From positions 1 through 26,464 of the forward strand of contig JAGLBF010000016.1 of the NCBI GenBank assembly GCA_018260375.1: 26,464 nt of DNA, read 5' to 3'. The position numbers were made by a program, and so were the translations under genes. Position 1 is the stretch's first letter; each line of letters starts with the position of its first letter. Positions 14,930 through 23,350 of this stretch are shown in pieces. The stretch comes from Deinococcus sp. Lineage in GTDB: Bacteria; Deinococcota; Deinococci; Deinococcales; Deinococcaceae. The notes below the pieces were generated by a model, which was not told the DNA's origin, made no database searches, and saw nothing but the letters and a program-made list of their open reading frames with translations.

Positions 14930-16234
14930 ATGAAACCAATCTCTGTATGTCTGGCGGTACTGGGCCTCAGCGGGCCTTTGCTGGTGCAGGCCGCCACCAC
15001 GCTCCCTATTCCCGCCACACCCATCAAGCCCCTACGCAGGGCCGCGCCCCTGCCTGGAGAGGTGCAGCCTGTAGCGCCGCGCACCCTCGCCGCGCCTGCC
15101 ATTCCCCAACTGCTACTCGCGCCGCCTATCTCTCAGGTCAACCGCATTCAGTACCTCAGCAATGGTCACATTGAGGTGGCTAATGCGGTGGTGCTGCTGA
15201 GTCCTGCCGAAGAAGGCCAGGCCCGCCAGATTGCCGCTGAGGTGGTCAGGCGCACGTTTGCTGCCCGCTCCAAACTCAATGAAGTAGATATCAGCGTATA
15301 CCGCAGGGGCACTTATGGCGGCTTTGGCGGCCCCCTGCCACTGCTCACCGCCAGTGTGCCGCGCCCGCGCCTGCCCGAAATGAATGGCTGGGCCAGTGGT
15401 GATGCCTATGACCGTGCCTGGGAGGCCGCGACAACGACTACTCCAGCCGCCCGCAATGAAGTGATTTCTACCCAGGTCAAAGAGAACAACATTACCTTTT
15501 ACGGCAACAGCAGCGAAGCCATGAAGGACGAAACCCAGCGCAAAGTCAGCCGCTTGGTAGGCGTGCAAAACGGACTGCTGTACCGTGGCGAAGACAGCCT
15601 GCCCGTAGCGGCTCTCACCTTTGACGATGCGCCTCACCCCATGTTTGAGCCACTGCTGCTTGATTTGCTGCGGCGCGGGCAAGTCCATAGCACCTTTTTT
15701 GTAATTGGGCGCAATGCTCAGGCCTACCCCTACTTTATCCGCGATATGGTTGCTGAAGGTCACGAGGTCGCCAATCACACGTACCACCATGTGCGCTTGC
15801 CGCCCTTGCCCATCGCCGCTGTGACCCAGGAGATACGTCAGACCAACCAAGCCTTACAGGATATCACAGGCCAGCCGGTGCGTTTTTTTCGGCCACCAGG
15901 CGGCGATTACACGGCGGCAACATTAGCGGCGTCCCGGTCACTGGGCCTGACCACTGTATTTTGGACCGATGACCCCGCCGACTTTCAAAACCCCGGCCAC
16001 GCCGTACTGACCAACCGCTTTAGCCGAAACCTTGAGCCAGGCGGCATCATTTTGCTGCATGATAATGCCCTGCAGACCCTACAGGTCTTCGCTAATTTTC
16101 TGAATGCGGCGTATAAGCGCAAGCTGGCACTCACCACCCTCAGTGAAATGCTCAGCGCCCGCCCAGGCGACAAGTTTACGGTGGCAAAACCGCTGAGTAA
16201 GCCCGCGCTCGTCCATCAGTCAGGTCTGCCTTAA
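14930..16234 (+). CDS. Secreted polysaccharide deacetylase (NodB/CE4 family)
   Basis: 434 aa. Signal peptide at 1-21 (LLVQA-AT), then a Pro-rich stretch (25-65), an alpha/beta region of unknown type (about 70-215) and the NodB domain (about 225-410). CE4 motifs are present: TFDDAPHP (230-237; Asp232 catalytic base, Asp233 metal ligand), H-x3-H at His283/His287, RPPGGDYT (321-328), a WTDDPADF segment (345-352) and LLHDN (375-379). Such enzymes remove acetyl groups from cell-wall or exopolysaccharide N-acetylhexosamines outside the cytoplasm. GGAAG 8 nt before the ATG sets the start. Expressed alone; a hairpin follows at 16244. Confidence 0.9.
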   Translation: MKPISVCLAVLGLSGPLLVQAATTLPIPATPIKPLRRAAPLPGEVQPVAPRTLAAPAIPQLLLAPPISQVNRIQYLSNGHIEVANAVVLLSPAEEGQARQIAAEVVRRTFAARSKLNEVDISVYRRGTYGGFGGPLPLLTASVPRPRLPEMNGWASGDAYDRAWEAATTTTPAARNEVISTQVKENNITFYGNSSEAMKDETQRKVSRLVGVQNGLLYRGEDSLPVAALTFDDAPHPMFEPLLLDLLRRGQVHSTFFVIGRNAQAYPYFIRDMVAEGHEVANHTYHHVRLPPLPIAAVTQEIRQTNQALQDITGQPVRFFRPPGGDYTAATLAASRSLGLTTVFWTDDPADFQNPGHAVLTNRFSRNLEPGGIILLHDNALQTLQVFANFLNAAYKRKLALTTLSEMLSARPGDKFTVAKPLSKPALVHQSGLP

Positions 16235-16243
16235 AAGCGCCTG

Positions 16244-16279
16244 CCTTACCGCTGCGCCGTTAAGTGCGGGGCGGTAAGG
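16244..16279 (+). terminator. Hairpin after the deacetylase gene
   Basis: CCTTACCGC (16244-16252) pairs with GCGGTAAGG (16271-16279), 18-nt loop with further pairing potential, but no T-tract follows. It begins 9 nt after the stop codon. Likely terminator or mRNA-end structure. Confidence 0.5.
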
Positions 16280-16396
16280 GTGTGCAAGCGCGCGTGTAGA
16301 CACACCGAGCAGGCACCCTGAGAACAGCCCCAGTCATTGACATTGTGCGCCAAAGCCTTTACACTCTACTTCGCCTTTTGTATTGGGCCTTGATGT

Positions 16397-16481
<85 letters not shown>

Positions 16482-16510
16482 AAAATTTGAGCAACAACTA
16501 GAGATGTGTA

Positions 16511-16549
16511 TTTGCCGCAGTGGGCCTTCAACTGCGGCAAATTGCTTTT
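16511..16549 (+). terminator. Intrinsic terminator of tRNA-Leu
   Basis: Perfect 11-bp stem TTTGCCGCAGT (16511-16521) with ACTGCGGCAAA (16531-16541), 9-nt loop, then TTGCTTTT. Confidence 0.85.
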
Positions 16550-16568
16550 GGGGTTACCTGGCCCGTGT

Positions 16569-16602
16569 CATACAGATTCCGTTTAATTCGTTGTACTCTA
16601 AT
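16569..16602 (+). repeat. Decayed MITE flank module
   Basis: ATACAGATTCCGTTTAATTC and the following GTTGTACT match the left end of the 133-bp elements (ATACGGATTCCGATTGATTT, GGCGTACT) with several substitutions. The core is absent. The remaining stretch to 16725 shows only a short inverted repeat, ACTTGAT/ATCAAGT (16706-16726), at the end of the MFS gene. Confidence 0.45.
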
Positions 16603-16725
16603 TGCCCTAGTTGCCTGCCCTGTGGCAAACTAATAAGATCTACTTATAACTAATTTTCCGTAATGCTTATCAGTGATGTGGACTGCAACTTGAGCCGTGT
16701 TGAACACTTGATAGACCGCATCAAG

Positions 16726-17919
16726 TCAGTTGCCAGGTACGTTTAAGTGCTCCTGTTCGCCCGCATCTTTGACCTTGTTCCAGTTGCGGCCCACCACAAG
16801 GTAGTAGCCTTCAACCAGCAAAAAGACCAGTGAGCCCAGCCAGAATACACCTCTGAGGCCATAAGTAGCCCACAGTAAGCCGCCTAGCAGCGGGCCAATG
16901 GCGTAGCCCATCGACTCTACCGCCATCACAATGCCCCAGTAGACGGCGCGGTGGCGTAACGGCAGCGTAAGGCCCACCAGCCCGTTCCAGCCTGCCATAA
17001 AGCAGCCATAGGCCAGCCCCAGCAGGGCGGCAAGTGGGTACAGGTAAGCGGTGATATTTACAAAGCCCGCCAGCCAGAAGATGACGGCCAGCAGCACCAG
17101 CCCTGGACCGAGCACAAAGCGGGGGTGCAATTTGTCAGCGGCGCGCCCTGCCAGCAGCAAGGTGAGCACCAGTATGCTGGCACCAAACAGGGTGGGCAAA
17201 ATCAGCCCGCGCAAGGTGAGGCCCAGCTGCTGAAGCAGCGGATAAAACAGCGTGACCAGCAGCCCCGGGGCTAGTGTTTGGGCAAAGGCGGCAGGCAGCA
17301 GCCCCGCGACCTTGCGCCACTGTGATCTCCAGCTGTTGCCCAATTGACGGGGCGGCGCACTGAGGCGCACAGGCCACAGGCTCAGTGCCAGCAGTACCGT
17401 GATAATTTGCCCGTCCAGCAAAATAAAACTGACCTGAGTGGGCACGTGCTGCATCAGCTGACCTACGCCCAAAGCGCCCAGTACCACAGCAGGAGCCACA
17501 CTCATACTGGTAATAGACAAGGCGCGGGCCTCGTATCCAGGCACGGCATACTGCTGCGCCGCTGCCATCACCCCAGGCCACAGTGCCGAGTAAAAAAGCC
17601 CCCACACTGCGCCAATCATCATCAGCAGCAAGGTTGGCCAGCCGAGTGGTAACACCAGCAGCAGCCCCAGCCCCAATAGGGCCGCCGCACTCAGCGCCCC
17701 GCCTAGGCCCAGGCGCTGAGTAAAGGCGCCCATCGGCCCTTTGGCGAGTGCGTCCATCAGGTAGTGGGCGCTGACAATGGCTCCTGTTTGGGCCGGCGAT
17801 AGGCCGTAGTGTGCGCCGTTAAGCGGCAAAAAAGCAACCACAAACCCTGTACGTACAAACTCACTGACCATCAGCAGGGCAATCAGGCGCAGCATTCTGC
17901 AGTTCTGGGTCCAAGGCAC
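16726..17919 (-). CDS. MFS transporter
   Basis: About 397 aa with some 12 hydrophobic segments in two halves separated by a polar, basic loop near residues 195-212 (PPRQLGNSWRSQWRK), the usual major facilitator layout in the cytoplasmic membrane. Segment 1 (LIALLMVSEFVRTGFVVAFLP) and the conserved GR-x-DKLHPR-type loop between TM8 and TM9 (AGRAADKLHPR, about 261-271) support the family. Substrate is unknown; it resembles drug/sugar-efflux type MFS members. Start: TAAAGT on the minus strand lies 6 nt before GTG 17919, giving a leaderless start; ATG 17922 directly upstream is the alternative. No linked gene suggests the substrate. Confidence 0.85.
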   Translation of the reverse strand: MPWTQNCRMLRLIALLMVSEFVRTGFVVAFLPLNGAHYGLSPAQTGAIVSAHYLMDALAKGPMGAFTQRLGLGGALSAAALLGLGLLLVLPLGWPTLLLMMIGAVWGLFYSALWPGVMAAAQQYAVPGYEARALSITSMSVAPAVVLGALGVGQLMQHVPTQVSFILLDGQIITVLLALSLWPVRLSAPPRQLGNSWRSQWRKVAGLLPAAFAQTLAPGLLVTLFYPLLQQLGLTLRGLILPTLFGASILVLTLLLAGRAADKLHPRFVLGPGLVLLAVIFWLAGFVNITAYLYPLAALLGLAYGCFMAGWNGLVGLTLPLRHRAVYWGIVMAVESMGYAIGPLLGGLLWATYGLRGVFWLGSLVFLLVEGYYLVVGRNWNKVKDAGEQEHLNVPGN

Positions 17920-18149
17920 CATACCACTTTAGCGCTTAGCAATGAGGAGACACTAGGGCTATACCGTCAGAGTAGAGTAATAAAAAGGGCAGGTATGGGC
18001 AGCAAAGCGCCTTTTATTTGAAAGGATAATGTGAGGCCTGCAGTCTAGACTGAGTACATAAAGGCCCGCCTGTTACCCGCCACCGACCGCTTATCTATCT
18101 AATTATCTAGTGAGGCCGTATCTAGATTCTGCACAGGAGAAGTGACCCC

Positions 18150-18527
18150 ATGCTCTATGACCCTGAAGATTATGAATATTCGCTGCTGATCATAGACCAG
18201 CTGCCCCAAACACCAGATAAGGCGCAAGACCTTGCCCATGAGTGGCATAAACTGCTTGAGCGTGAGGGTTGGTTGGGGGCGCTGCAAACCACGCCAGGTT
18301 ATCCCCTGCACCCGGCAAGCGTAGCGGCCCAATTGGTGTTTTTTAATGGCTACAGCGTGCAGGTGCAGCAACAGCAGGGGCTCTTTGAGGTGCAGCTCTT
18401 ACACCCTCACGCACTAGCAGAAGGCGCCGTCATGGGCCAGCAACTGACTCTGGGCCAGCTGACCCAGTTACTGCGCCGCATAGAAGGCTTTCCCCCGCCC
18501 AGCGCGGAGCTATTAGGCACATTTTAA
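18150..18527 (+). CDS. Hypothetical protein, 125 aa
   Basis: Not recognised. A small soluble acidic protein, MLYDPEDYEYSLLIIDQLPQ at its N-terminus, Gln-rich in the middle (VQVQQQQG, about 70-77) and ending in a helix (LGQLTQLLRRIEG). No signal peptide or membrane segment. AGGAGA about 10 nt before the ATG supports the start. Upstream DNA (18088-18128) repeats TATCTA four times, perhaps promoter or operator sequence. The TAA stop (18525-18527) is also the left target duplication of the 92-bp mobile element, so the insertion left the reading frame intact. Confidence 0.65.
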   Translation: MLYDPEDYEYSLLIIDQLPQTPDKAQDLAHEWHKLLEREGWLGALQTTPGYPLHPASVAAQLVFFNGYSVQVQQQQGLFEVQLLHPHALAEGAVMGQQLTLGQLTQLLRRIEGFPPPSAELLGTF

Positions 18528-18619
18528 TACGGACTGCGCTCTATCCCAGCACAGCCCCAGAGGTGCCGCCAGCGTCACTGCTACAACGTTACCGCGCAAA
18601 CGTCACCGCGAAATCCGTA
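18528..18619 (+). mobile_element. 92-bp MITE variant, TSD TAA
   Basis: Ends TACGGA (18528-18533) and TCCGTA (18614-18619), flanked by TAA at 18525-18527 and 18620-18622. The left end TACGGACTGCGCT matches the core of the 133-bp elements, then diverges. Length and interior define a separate subfamily; part of the interior reappears near 11060. Confidence 0.8.
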
Positions 18620-18638
18620 TAACCCGCACACAGCCCCT

Positions 18639-18878
18639 CTAAGCGCCGTGCCAGCCTGTGGCCCGCAGTAAGCCGTAAAGCAGCAATACACCGCCAAGCA
18701 CCTGTATCCAGCGCTCGCCCTGCGCGTACCAGAAGGCCAGCACGCCCAAAAGCGCGAACATCAGCCCAATCAGGTGACTGGACAGCGGCTCACCGAGCTT
18801 GCCCGCTTGGTGGTAGGCAGCAAAGCCGATAGCCAGGCCCAGCATACTCAGCGCCTGCCGCCATAGGTCAGGCCTCAC
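18639..18878 (-). CDS. Small membrane protein
   Basis: 79 aa from GTG 18878 (preceded by GAGGGG), with three hydrophobic segments: ALSMLGLAIGFAAY, LIGLMFALLGVLAFWY and WIQVLGGVLLLYGLL. No family recognised. The frame is open further: GTG 18950 begins five nt after the aminotransferase stop and would give 103 aa, so translation may be coupled to that gene. The part beyond 18955 overlaps the aminotransferase gene and is not credible. Confidence 0.5.
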   Translation of the reverse strand: MRPDLWRQALSMLGLAIGFAAYHQAGKLGEPLSSHLIGLMFALLGVLAFWYAQGERWIQVLGGVLLLYGLLRATGWHGA

Positions 18879-18955
18879 GGTACTGGCCCCTCGGGGCAGG
18901 CCAACCCAGGTCTGTACGTGTTGCTCCTGTCTCCCCGTTGCGGTGTCCACGGTGC

Positions 18956-20695
18956 TCAGTAGACAAAGTTTACCAACTCGTCGGGTACATGCGCGGGGCG
19001 TGGCCGCGGTGTATAGGCGGGTAAGCTCGCGGCAAGTTGCTGTGCTTGGGCCAGATAGTCGGCATAAGGGATTTCGCCACAACTTATCTCGTCAGTGGGG
19101 CTCTGACTGCTGTGACTCTGACTGCTGCGACTCTGAATGTTGTAACTCGCACCGGTCTGTGGGGCTTGGTCGGGCAATGGCCCAAACAGGTCGGGGGTGG
19201 CCTGCCCGCTGGCATGTGTCCACAGTCCGCGCTCCCAGTTAAAGTCGTACAGCGGTAAAAAGCGTGCACCGTGTTCAGCCACAAATTCTATGGCGCTCAG
19301 AATAAACTCTACCTCAGCCTCGCTCATCCAGGGCGCTAGGTTGAGGCGCGTCCAGCCAGGTCGCAGGCTGCTGAGGCCTGACACCACGCACTCAAAATAC
19401 TGCCGCTCCTGGACATCGTCCATGTTGAGCAGCCAGTGACCATACGGCCCTGCACATGACCAACCGCCCCGCGACTGAATGCCAAAGAGGTCGTTGAGCA
19501 GCCGCACCACCAGGCGCGGATGCAAATAGGACGCCTGCTCCTGCGGGCCAGAGCGCAGCAAAAATGACAGCACGGCCAGGCGCGGCGCGTAGAGGTTACC
19601 CAGCACTTCTATCTGCGGGTGTTGGCTCAGGCGGCTTAGGGCTTGGCGCGACAGCTCAGCTTCGCGGCGCTCAATATTGTCAATGCCCAGGCGTTGTTTC
19701 ACATGAAACGCCAGAGCCGTACGAATCTTACCCAGGATAGCGGGAGTGCCCGCATCTTCGCGCACCTCAATATCATCATAAAAGACGTGCTGCGTGCGGC
19801 TGACATAGCGCACCGTGCCCCCACCCGCTGTACTGGGGCTACCTTGCTGGTACAGCTGCTGTTGAAAGCACAGCACCCCCGGTGTACCTGGCCCGCCGAC
19901 AAACTTATGGGGGCTTAGAAATACCGCGTCATAGCCGTCACTGTGGCCCGGTTTCATGTCAATGTGGACATAGGGTGCACTGGCAGCAAAGTCAAAAAAG
20001 GCGTAGGCGCCGTGCGCGTGCAGTAGCCGCGCCACGCTGCGGGTGTCGGTCAGCCGCCCCGTGACATTGCTGGCGGCGCTAAAACTGCCGATGAGTGGGC
20101 GGCCCGCGTGCGCCTTCAGGCCCTGATGCAGGGCTTCTAGGTCTATACCACCCTGGTCGCACAGGGGAATTTCTATCACTTCAGCTAGAGATTCACGCCA
20201 ACTGATTTCGTTGCTGTGGTGTTCATAGGGCCCCACAAACACCACGGGGCGCTGCTCAGCAGGCAGGGCCGCCAACAAGGCCTCACGCTGCGAGGCGGCG
20301 GCGCTCAGGCCCAAAATCTCCTGTAGCCGCTTGATCGCCGCCGTGCTGCCAGAACCGCAAAACACCAGTTTGCAAGTGCTATCTGCGCCCAGTTGTGACT
20401 TGATGTAACTGCTGGCCTGCTGCATCAGTGCGCTGGTATGAGCGCCTGTAGCGCTGTCCTCAGTGTGAGTGTTGGCATACAAGGGCAAAACCAGTTGCCG
20501 CATGCGCTCTTCTATACTGCCCAGCGCGCGCCCAGAGGCGATGTTGTCGGCGTATGTGACGCGCCGCACCCCAAACGGCGTGCTGATGGGCTGCCCCTGC
20601 CCTATCAGGTCGGCACGCAGCGCCCCAAAACTCAGCGCCCCAGAATGCAGGGCTTCCGTCCCCACTGGCTCCGCTGGTGAAACAGTATGGTTCAT
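18956..20695 (-). CDS. Class-V aminotransferase / cysteine-desulfurase-like protein
   Basis: 579 aa, longer than SufS/NifS enzymes (about 400). PLP-fold features: YANTHTE (73-79), a CGSGSTAA glycine loop (113-120), Asp235 in FFDFAASAP, and SPHKFVGGPGTPG (261-273) with Lys264 as the PLP Schiff-base lysine. SRGGWSCAGPYGH (408-420) holds Cys414 where desulfurases keep the catalytic cysteine, so sulfur transfer is possible. The C-terminal 120 residues are extra and include a Ser/Gln repeat encoded by three tandem 15-bp units (19101-19145). No SufB/SufU/IscU gene is nearby. TATCTT lies 7 nt before the ATG: leaderless, back-to-back with mnmG. Substrate uncertain. Confidence 0.82.
   Translation of the reverse strand: MNHTVSPAEPVGTEALHSGALSFGALRADLIGQGQPISTPFGVRRVTYADNIASGRALGSIEERMRQLVLPLYANTHTEDSATGAHTSALMQQASSYIKSQLGADSTCKLVFCGSGSTAAIKRLQEILGLSAAASQREALLAALPAEQRPVVFVGPYEHHSNEISWRESLAEVIEIPLCDQGGIDLEALHQGLKAHAGRPLIGSFSAASNVTGRLTDTRSVARLLHAHGAYAFFDFAASAPYVHIDMKPGHSDGYDAVFLSPHKFVGGPGTPGVLCFQQQLYQQGSPSTAGGGTVRYVSRTQHVFYDDIEVREDAGTPAILGKIRTALAFHVKQRLGIDNIERREAELSRQALSRLSQHPQIEVLGNLYAPRLAVLSFLLRSGPQEQASYLHPRLVVRLLNDLFGIQSRGGWSCAGPYGHWLLNMDDVQERQYFECVVSGLSSLRPGWTRLNLAPWMSEAEVEFILSAIEFVAEHGARFLPLYDFNWERGLWTHASGQATPDLFGPLPDQAPQTGASYNIQSRSSQSHSSQSPTDEISCGEIPYADYLAQAQQLAASLPAYTPRPRPAHVPDELVNFVY
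19101..19145. repeat. 15-bp tandem repeat inside the aminotransferase gene
   Basis: CTCTGACTGCTGTGA, CTCTGACTGCTGCGA and CTCTGAATGTTGTAA follow one another and encode the Ser/Gln-rich period in the C-terminal extension (SRSSQSHSSQS). Confidence 0.8.
19695..19710. promoter_or_regulatory. parS-like site 2 (inside the aminotransferase gene)
   Basis: TGTTTCACATGAAACG matches parS at 14 of 16 positions. The inverted symmetry extends outward (GGCGTTTC...GAAAC..CGCC on the minus strand). Confidence 0.5.
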
Positions 20696-20702
20696 AGATC
20701 AT

Positions 20703-20708
20703 AAGATA
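20703..20708 (-). promoter_or_regulatory. -10 box for leaderless aminotransferase gene
   Basis: TATCTT on the minus strand, 7 nt before the ATG at 20695. Confidence 0.55.
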
Positions 20709-20769
20709 GCAGGCGAGAAGCGCTCAGCACTCTCCCGTTCAGACTCCATTTGGCTGCCGCGTCAACCAC

Positions 20770-20775
20770 TACACT
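20770..20775 (+). promoter_or_regulatory. -10 box for leaderless mnmG
   Basis: TACACT, then GTGCCT, then the ATG at 20782. This decides ATG 20782 over the in-frame GTG 20776. Confidence 0.6.
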
Positions 20776-20781
20776 GTGCCT

Positions 20782-22623
20782 ATGACGTTGTTCCCTTCTT
20801 CACAGCCCTGGGACGTGCTGGTTATCGGTGGTGGTCATGCTGGCATAGAAGCGGCTTGGGCCGCTGCCAAACTGGGCCGCACAGCGCTGCTTATCAGTAA
20901 CCCCGCCACGCTGGGCCGCATGCCGTGTAATCCAGCGGTGGGCGGCCCGGGCAAAAGCCAGATGGTCTTTGAGCTGCACGCCCTCGGCGGCCTGATGCCG
21001 CGCATTGCCGACGACACTGCCATTCACACCCGCACGCTCAACGCCAGCAAGGGGCCAGCGGTACAGTCGTTGCGGGTGCAAAATGAGCGCGACGCCTACG
21101 CCGAACGTGCTCAGGAGTATATACTGGGCCACCCCAGCTTAGACATTGTGCGCGGAGAAGCCGCCGATTTAGAAGCTGACGGCACAGGCGGCTGGCAGGT
21201 ACTTACCACTGATGGCCGCCGCCTCGTCGCCCGCAGTGTGGTGATTGCAGCGGGGACTTTTCTGCGCGGGCTGACTTGGTATGGTCGCCAGTCGCGGCCC
21301 GAAGGCCGTCAGGGTGAGCCGCCTTCGCGCTTTTTGTCAGGGCCGCTGATGGGCGCAGGTCACCGGCTCAAGCGCTACAAAACAGGCACGCCACCCCGTG
21401 TTCGTGCCGACTCGGTGGCTTTTGGCGAGTTGCTGGAGGTACCCGCTGACCCCCAGCCGCGCGGGTTCACTGGCAACCCTGGCCCCCGCGCCGCGCAGTC
21501 GCCCACCTGGCAAACCTACACCACCCCCGCCACCCACCAGCTGATACAGAACAACTTGCACGAGTCACCTATGTACGCAGGCGACATTGAGGGTCTGGGC
21601 CCGCGCTATTGTCCCAGCATAGAAGACAAGGTGGTGAAGTTTGCCCACCATGACCGCCACCTCCTTTTTGTTGAACCAGACGGCATAGAAACCAGTGAGG
21701 TGTACTTGCAGGGTTTTTCAAGCAGCTTGCCGCCGCGCTTGCAAGATCAGCTGGTGCGCAGCCTGCCGGGGTTTGAGCGGGCAGTTATTCAGCGCTACGC
21801 TTACGCGGTGGAGTATGACGTGGTGGACTCTACTGAGCTGACCCTCAACCTGGAATCGCGCCTGCTGCCTGGGGTATTTACAGCGGGGCAAATCAACGGC
21901 ACCAGTGGCTATGAAGAGGCCGCCGCGCAGGGTCTGGTAGCCGGCACTGCCGCTGCCCGCCGCGCCCAGGGCTTAGACCACACTCGCACTCTTGTTTCCC
22001 GTGAAACAAGTTATATTGGAGTGCTGCTCGACGACCTGGTGTTTAAGGGCAGTGAAGAACCCTACCGCATGATGACCAGCCGTGTAGAGCACCGCTTATT
22101 GGTGCGCCAGGACAATGCCGACGCACGCCTGACGCAACTGGGTTACGATCTGGGCCTGACCAGTGCGGCGCAACTCACCCAGGTGCAGGACAAGTACGCC
22201 CGTATAGAGGCGGCGACCAAGTCACTGGAAAGTCAGCGTGTTCAGGGCCAGACAGGGGCCGCCTGGCTGCGCCGCCCCGAACTCAGCCTGGATGATGTAG
22301 AGGCGCTGGGTATCACCTTGCCGCCTCTAAGCAGCAGCGAGCGTGAGGCCCTGGAGATTCGCAGCAAGTACGCGGGTTATATAGAGCGCGCCGAAAAGCA
22401 GCTTGCCGCCGAGGCCAAAGCCCGTCACGTCAACCTCAGCACGCTTGATTACAGCCAAGTGCGTGCGCTGTCTAACGAGGCGCGTGAAAAGCTCAGCAAG
22501 GCCAGGCCCGCGACCTTGGAGCAAGCTGCCCGAATCTCTGGTGTGCGCCACGCAGATATTTCTAGCCTGCTTGTGCATCTGCGTCAGCGCCGTGAAACAG
22601 AGGCAGCGCGGCAGGGGGCATAG
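20782..22623 (+). CDS. mnmG: tRNA U34 5-carboxymethylaminomethyl synthase subunit MnmG
   Basis: 613 aa, full length. With MnmE it installs the (carboxymethyl)aminomethyl group on wobble U34 of certain tRNAs, using FAD, in the cytosol. The FAD-binding GGGHAG is at 16-21, followed by the family blocks NPAVGGPGKSQMVFELHALG, GTFLRGL, RYKTGTPPR, YCPSIEDKVVKFAHHDRH and NGTSGYEEAAAQGLVAG, and the C-terminal helical MnmE-binding region ending ISGVRHADISSLLVHL. mnmG is commonly next to rsmG-parA-parB near the origin; here the downstream neighbour is rpoZ, facing it. A parS-like site lies inside at 21993. Leaderless start. Confidence 0.96.
   Translation: MTLFPSSQPWDVLVIGGGHAGIEAAWAAAKLGRTALLISNPATLGRMPCNPAVGGPGKSQMVFELHALGGLMPRIADDTAIHTRTLNASKGPAVQSLRVQNERDAYAERAQEYILGHPSLDIVRGEAADLEADGTGGWQVLTTDGRRLVARSVVIAAGTFLRGLTWYGRQSRPEGRQGEPPSRFLSGPLMGAGHRLKRYKTGTPPRVRADSVAFGELLEVPADPQPRGFTGNPGPRAAQSPTWQTYTTPATHQLIQNNLHESPMYAGDIEGLGPRYCPSIEDKVVKFAHHDRHLLFVEPDGIETSEVYLQGFSSSLPPRLQDQLVRSLPGFERAVIQRYAYAVEYDVVDSTELTLNLESRLLPGVFTAGQINGTSGYEEAAAQGLVAGTAAARRAQGLDHTRTLVSRETSYIGVLLDDLVFKGSEEPYRMMTSRVEHRLLVRQDNADARLTQLGYDLGLTSAAQLTQVQDKYARIEAATKSLESQRVQGQTGAAWLRRPELSLDDVEALGITLPPLSSSEREALEIRSKYAGYIERAEKQLAAEAKARHVNLSTLDYSQVRALSNEAREKLSKARPATLEQAARISGVRHADISSLLVHLRQRRETEAARQGA
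21993..22008. promoter_or_regulatory. parS-like site 3 (inside mnmG)
   Basis: TGTTTCCCGTGAAACA matches parS at 15 of 16 positions. The palindrome extends one base or more each side (CTTGTTTC...GAAACAAG). Confidence 0.7.
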
Positions 22624-22625
22624 GG

Positions 22626-22700
22626 AGTGCGATTACACCAGGTCAAAAACGTGATGAACGCTGACCAGTGGGCGCAGCAACAAGCACATATTTCGTGATT
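22626..22700 (+). repeat. Repeat family 2, copy 2 (possible transposase 5' end)
   Basis: Directly follows mnmG. An ATG at about 22653 opens a 14-codon frame, MNADQWAQQQAHIS, then TGA. It aligns with the 10806 copy in DNA and in this frame. The next ~100 bp to the terminator contain only weak repeat-like sequence (AGCGCAGTCC near 22719). Confidence 0.45.
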
Positions 22701-22806
22701 CTGGCGGTGCTGCAATGAAGCGCAGTCCCTCTCAGCGGTAACCCACAGGTTGACAGCAGACTGACAGCAGCCTGGTAAGCGACTAAACTTGGCGGGGGGA
22801 TGCACA

Positions 22807-22842
22807 AAGCAGGGAAGTGGCCGCTTAGCCATTTCCCTGCTT
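22807..22842. terminator. Bidirectional terminator between mnmG and rpoZ
   Basis: 15-bp stem (22807-22821 with 22828-22842, one G-T type mismatch) with a 6-nt loop, between two convergent genes. T-tracts are short (CTGCTT on either side). Confidence 0.7.
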
Positions 22843-22860
22843 CCGAGTTAACCGTGCGGG

Positions 22861-23160
22861 TTATTCGCGCTCGTGTTCGCGTTCGGCGCGCATCTGCTCT
22901 TGTATCTGTGCCTGGCGCTGGCGGTGGTAGTCTTGCTGAAAACGCTGATCGTCTATCAGGTTTTCGCCCAGCAGCAGCTTGCCTGTCGCCAGTTCACGCA
23001 TGGCCTGAGTAACCAAGTTTTGAGTGCGTGCGCGTACGTCGGTGGGCAACACGCTAGGCGCCCCAGCCTTGAGCTGTAGGGCGCGCTTGGCAATAACCAC
23101 TGAGAGTCGGTATTTGCTATCGGTAAGTGAAAGCAGCGTATCAATATCTTTTTCGGCCAT
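22861..23160 (-). CDS. rpoZ: RNA polymerase omega subunit RpoZ
   Basis: 99 aa. Omega binds the beta' C-terminus and helps RNA polymerase assembly. The N-terminal MAEKDIDTLLSLTDSKYRLSV region, AKRALQL with the following Ala-Pro turn, and NLVTQAMRELATGKL are the conserved omega core and closely resemble deinococcal omega; the Arg/Gln/Glu-rich C-terminal helix (about 75-99) is also as in that group. GAGG lies 10-11 nt before the ATG. A CGCTT/AAGCG hairpin just upstream could partly mask this site. TATACT on the minus strand (23274-23279) is a candidate promoter. Confidence 0.93.
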   Translation of the reverse strand: MAEKDIDTLLSLTDSKYRLSVVIAKRALQLKAGAPSVLPTDVRARTQNLVTQAMRELATGKLLLGENLIDDQRFQQDYHRQRQAQIQEQMRAEREHERE

Positions 23161-23350
23161 AGGGGTTTACCTCGCTTACAAGCGGTCTGTAGGGCAATAT
23201 GGTGGGCAAAACAGCAAAAAGGGTGAACGGGGCGAACGTACTGAAAACCGTTAGACCCAAAGGTCAGTCTATCAGTATACCCTATTGTGCGCGCCTGAGC
23301 CCTACTTGCCCGCGCCGCCGTTGCTGGGCTAGCATAGCGGCGGCACGGGC
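23161..23350. other. rpoZ-corA divergent region
   Basis: No gene seen. It contains the rpoZ ribosome site, a hairpin CGCTTACAAGCG at about 23173-23184 and TATACT (23274-23279, minus strand). The rest up to the tandem repeat is unremarkable. Confidence 0.4.

Noticed and set aside
20677..20684. GTGAAACA parS half-site (also at 11010-11017 and 22592-22599)
   Set aside because: The left half of the palindrome is absent at all three, and an 8-mer is expected by chance.
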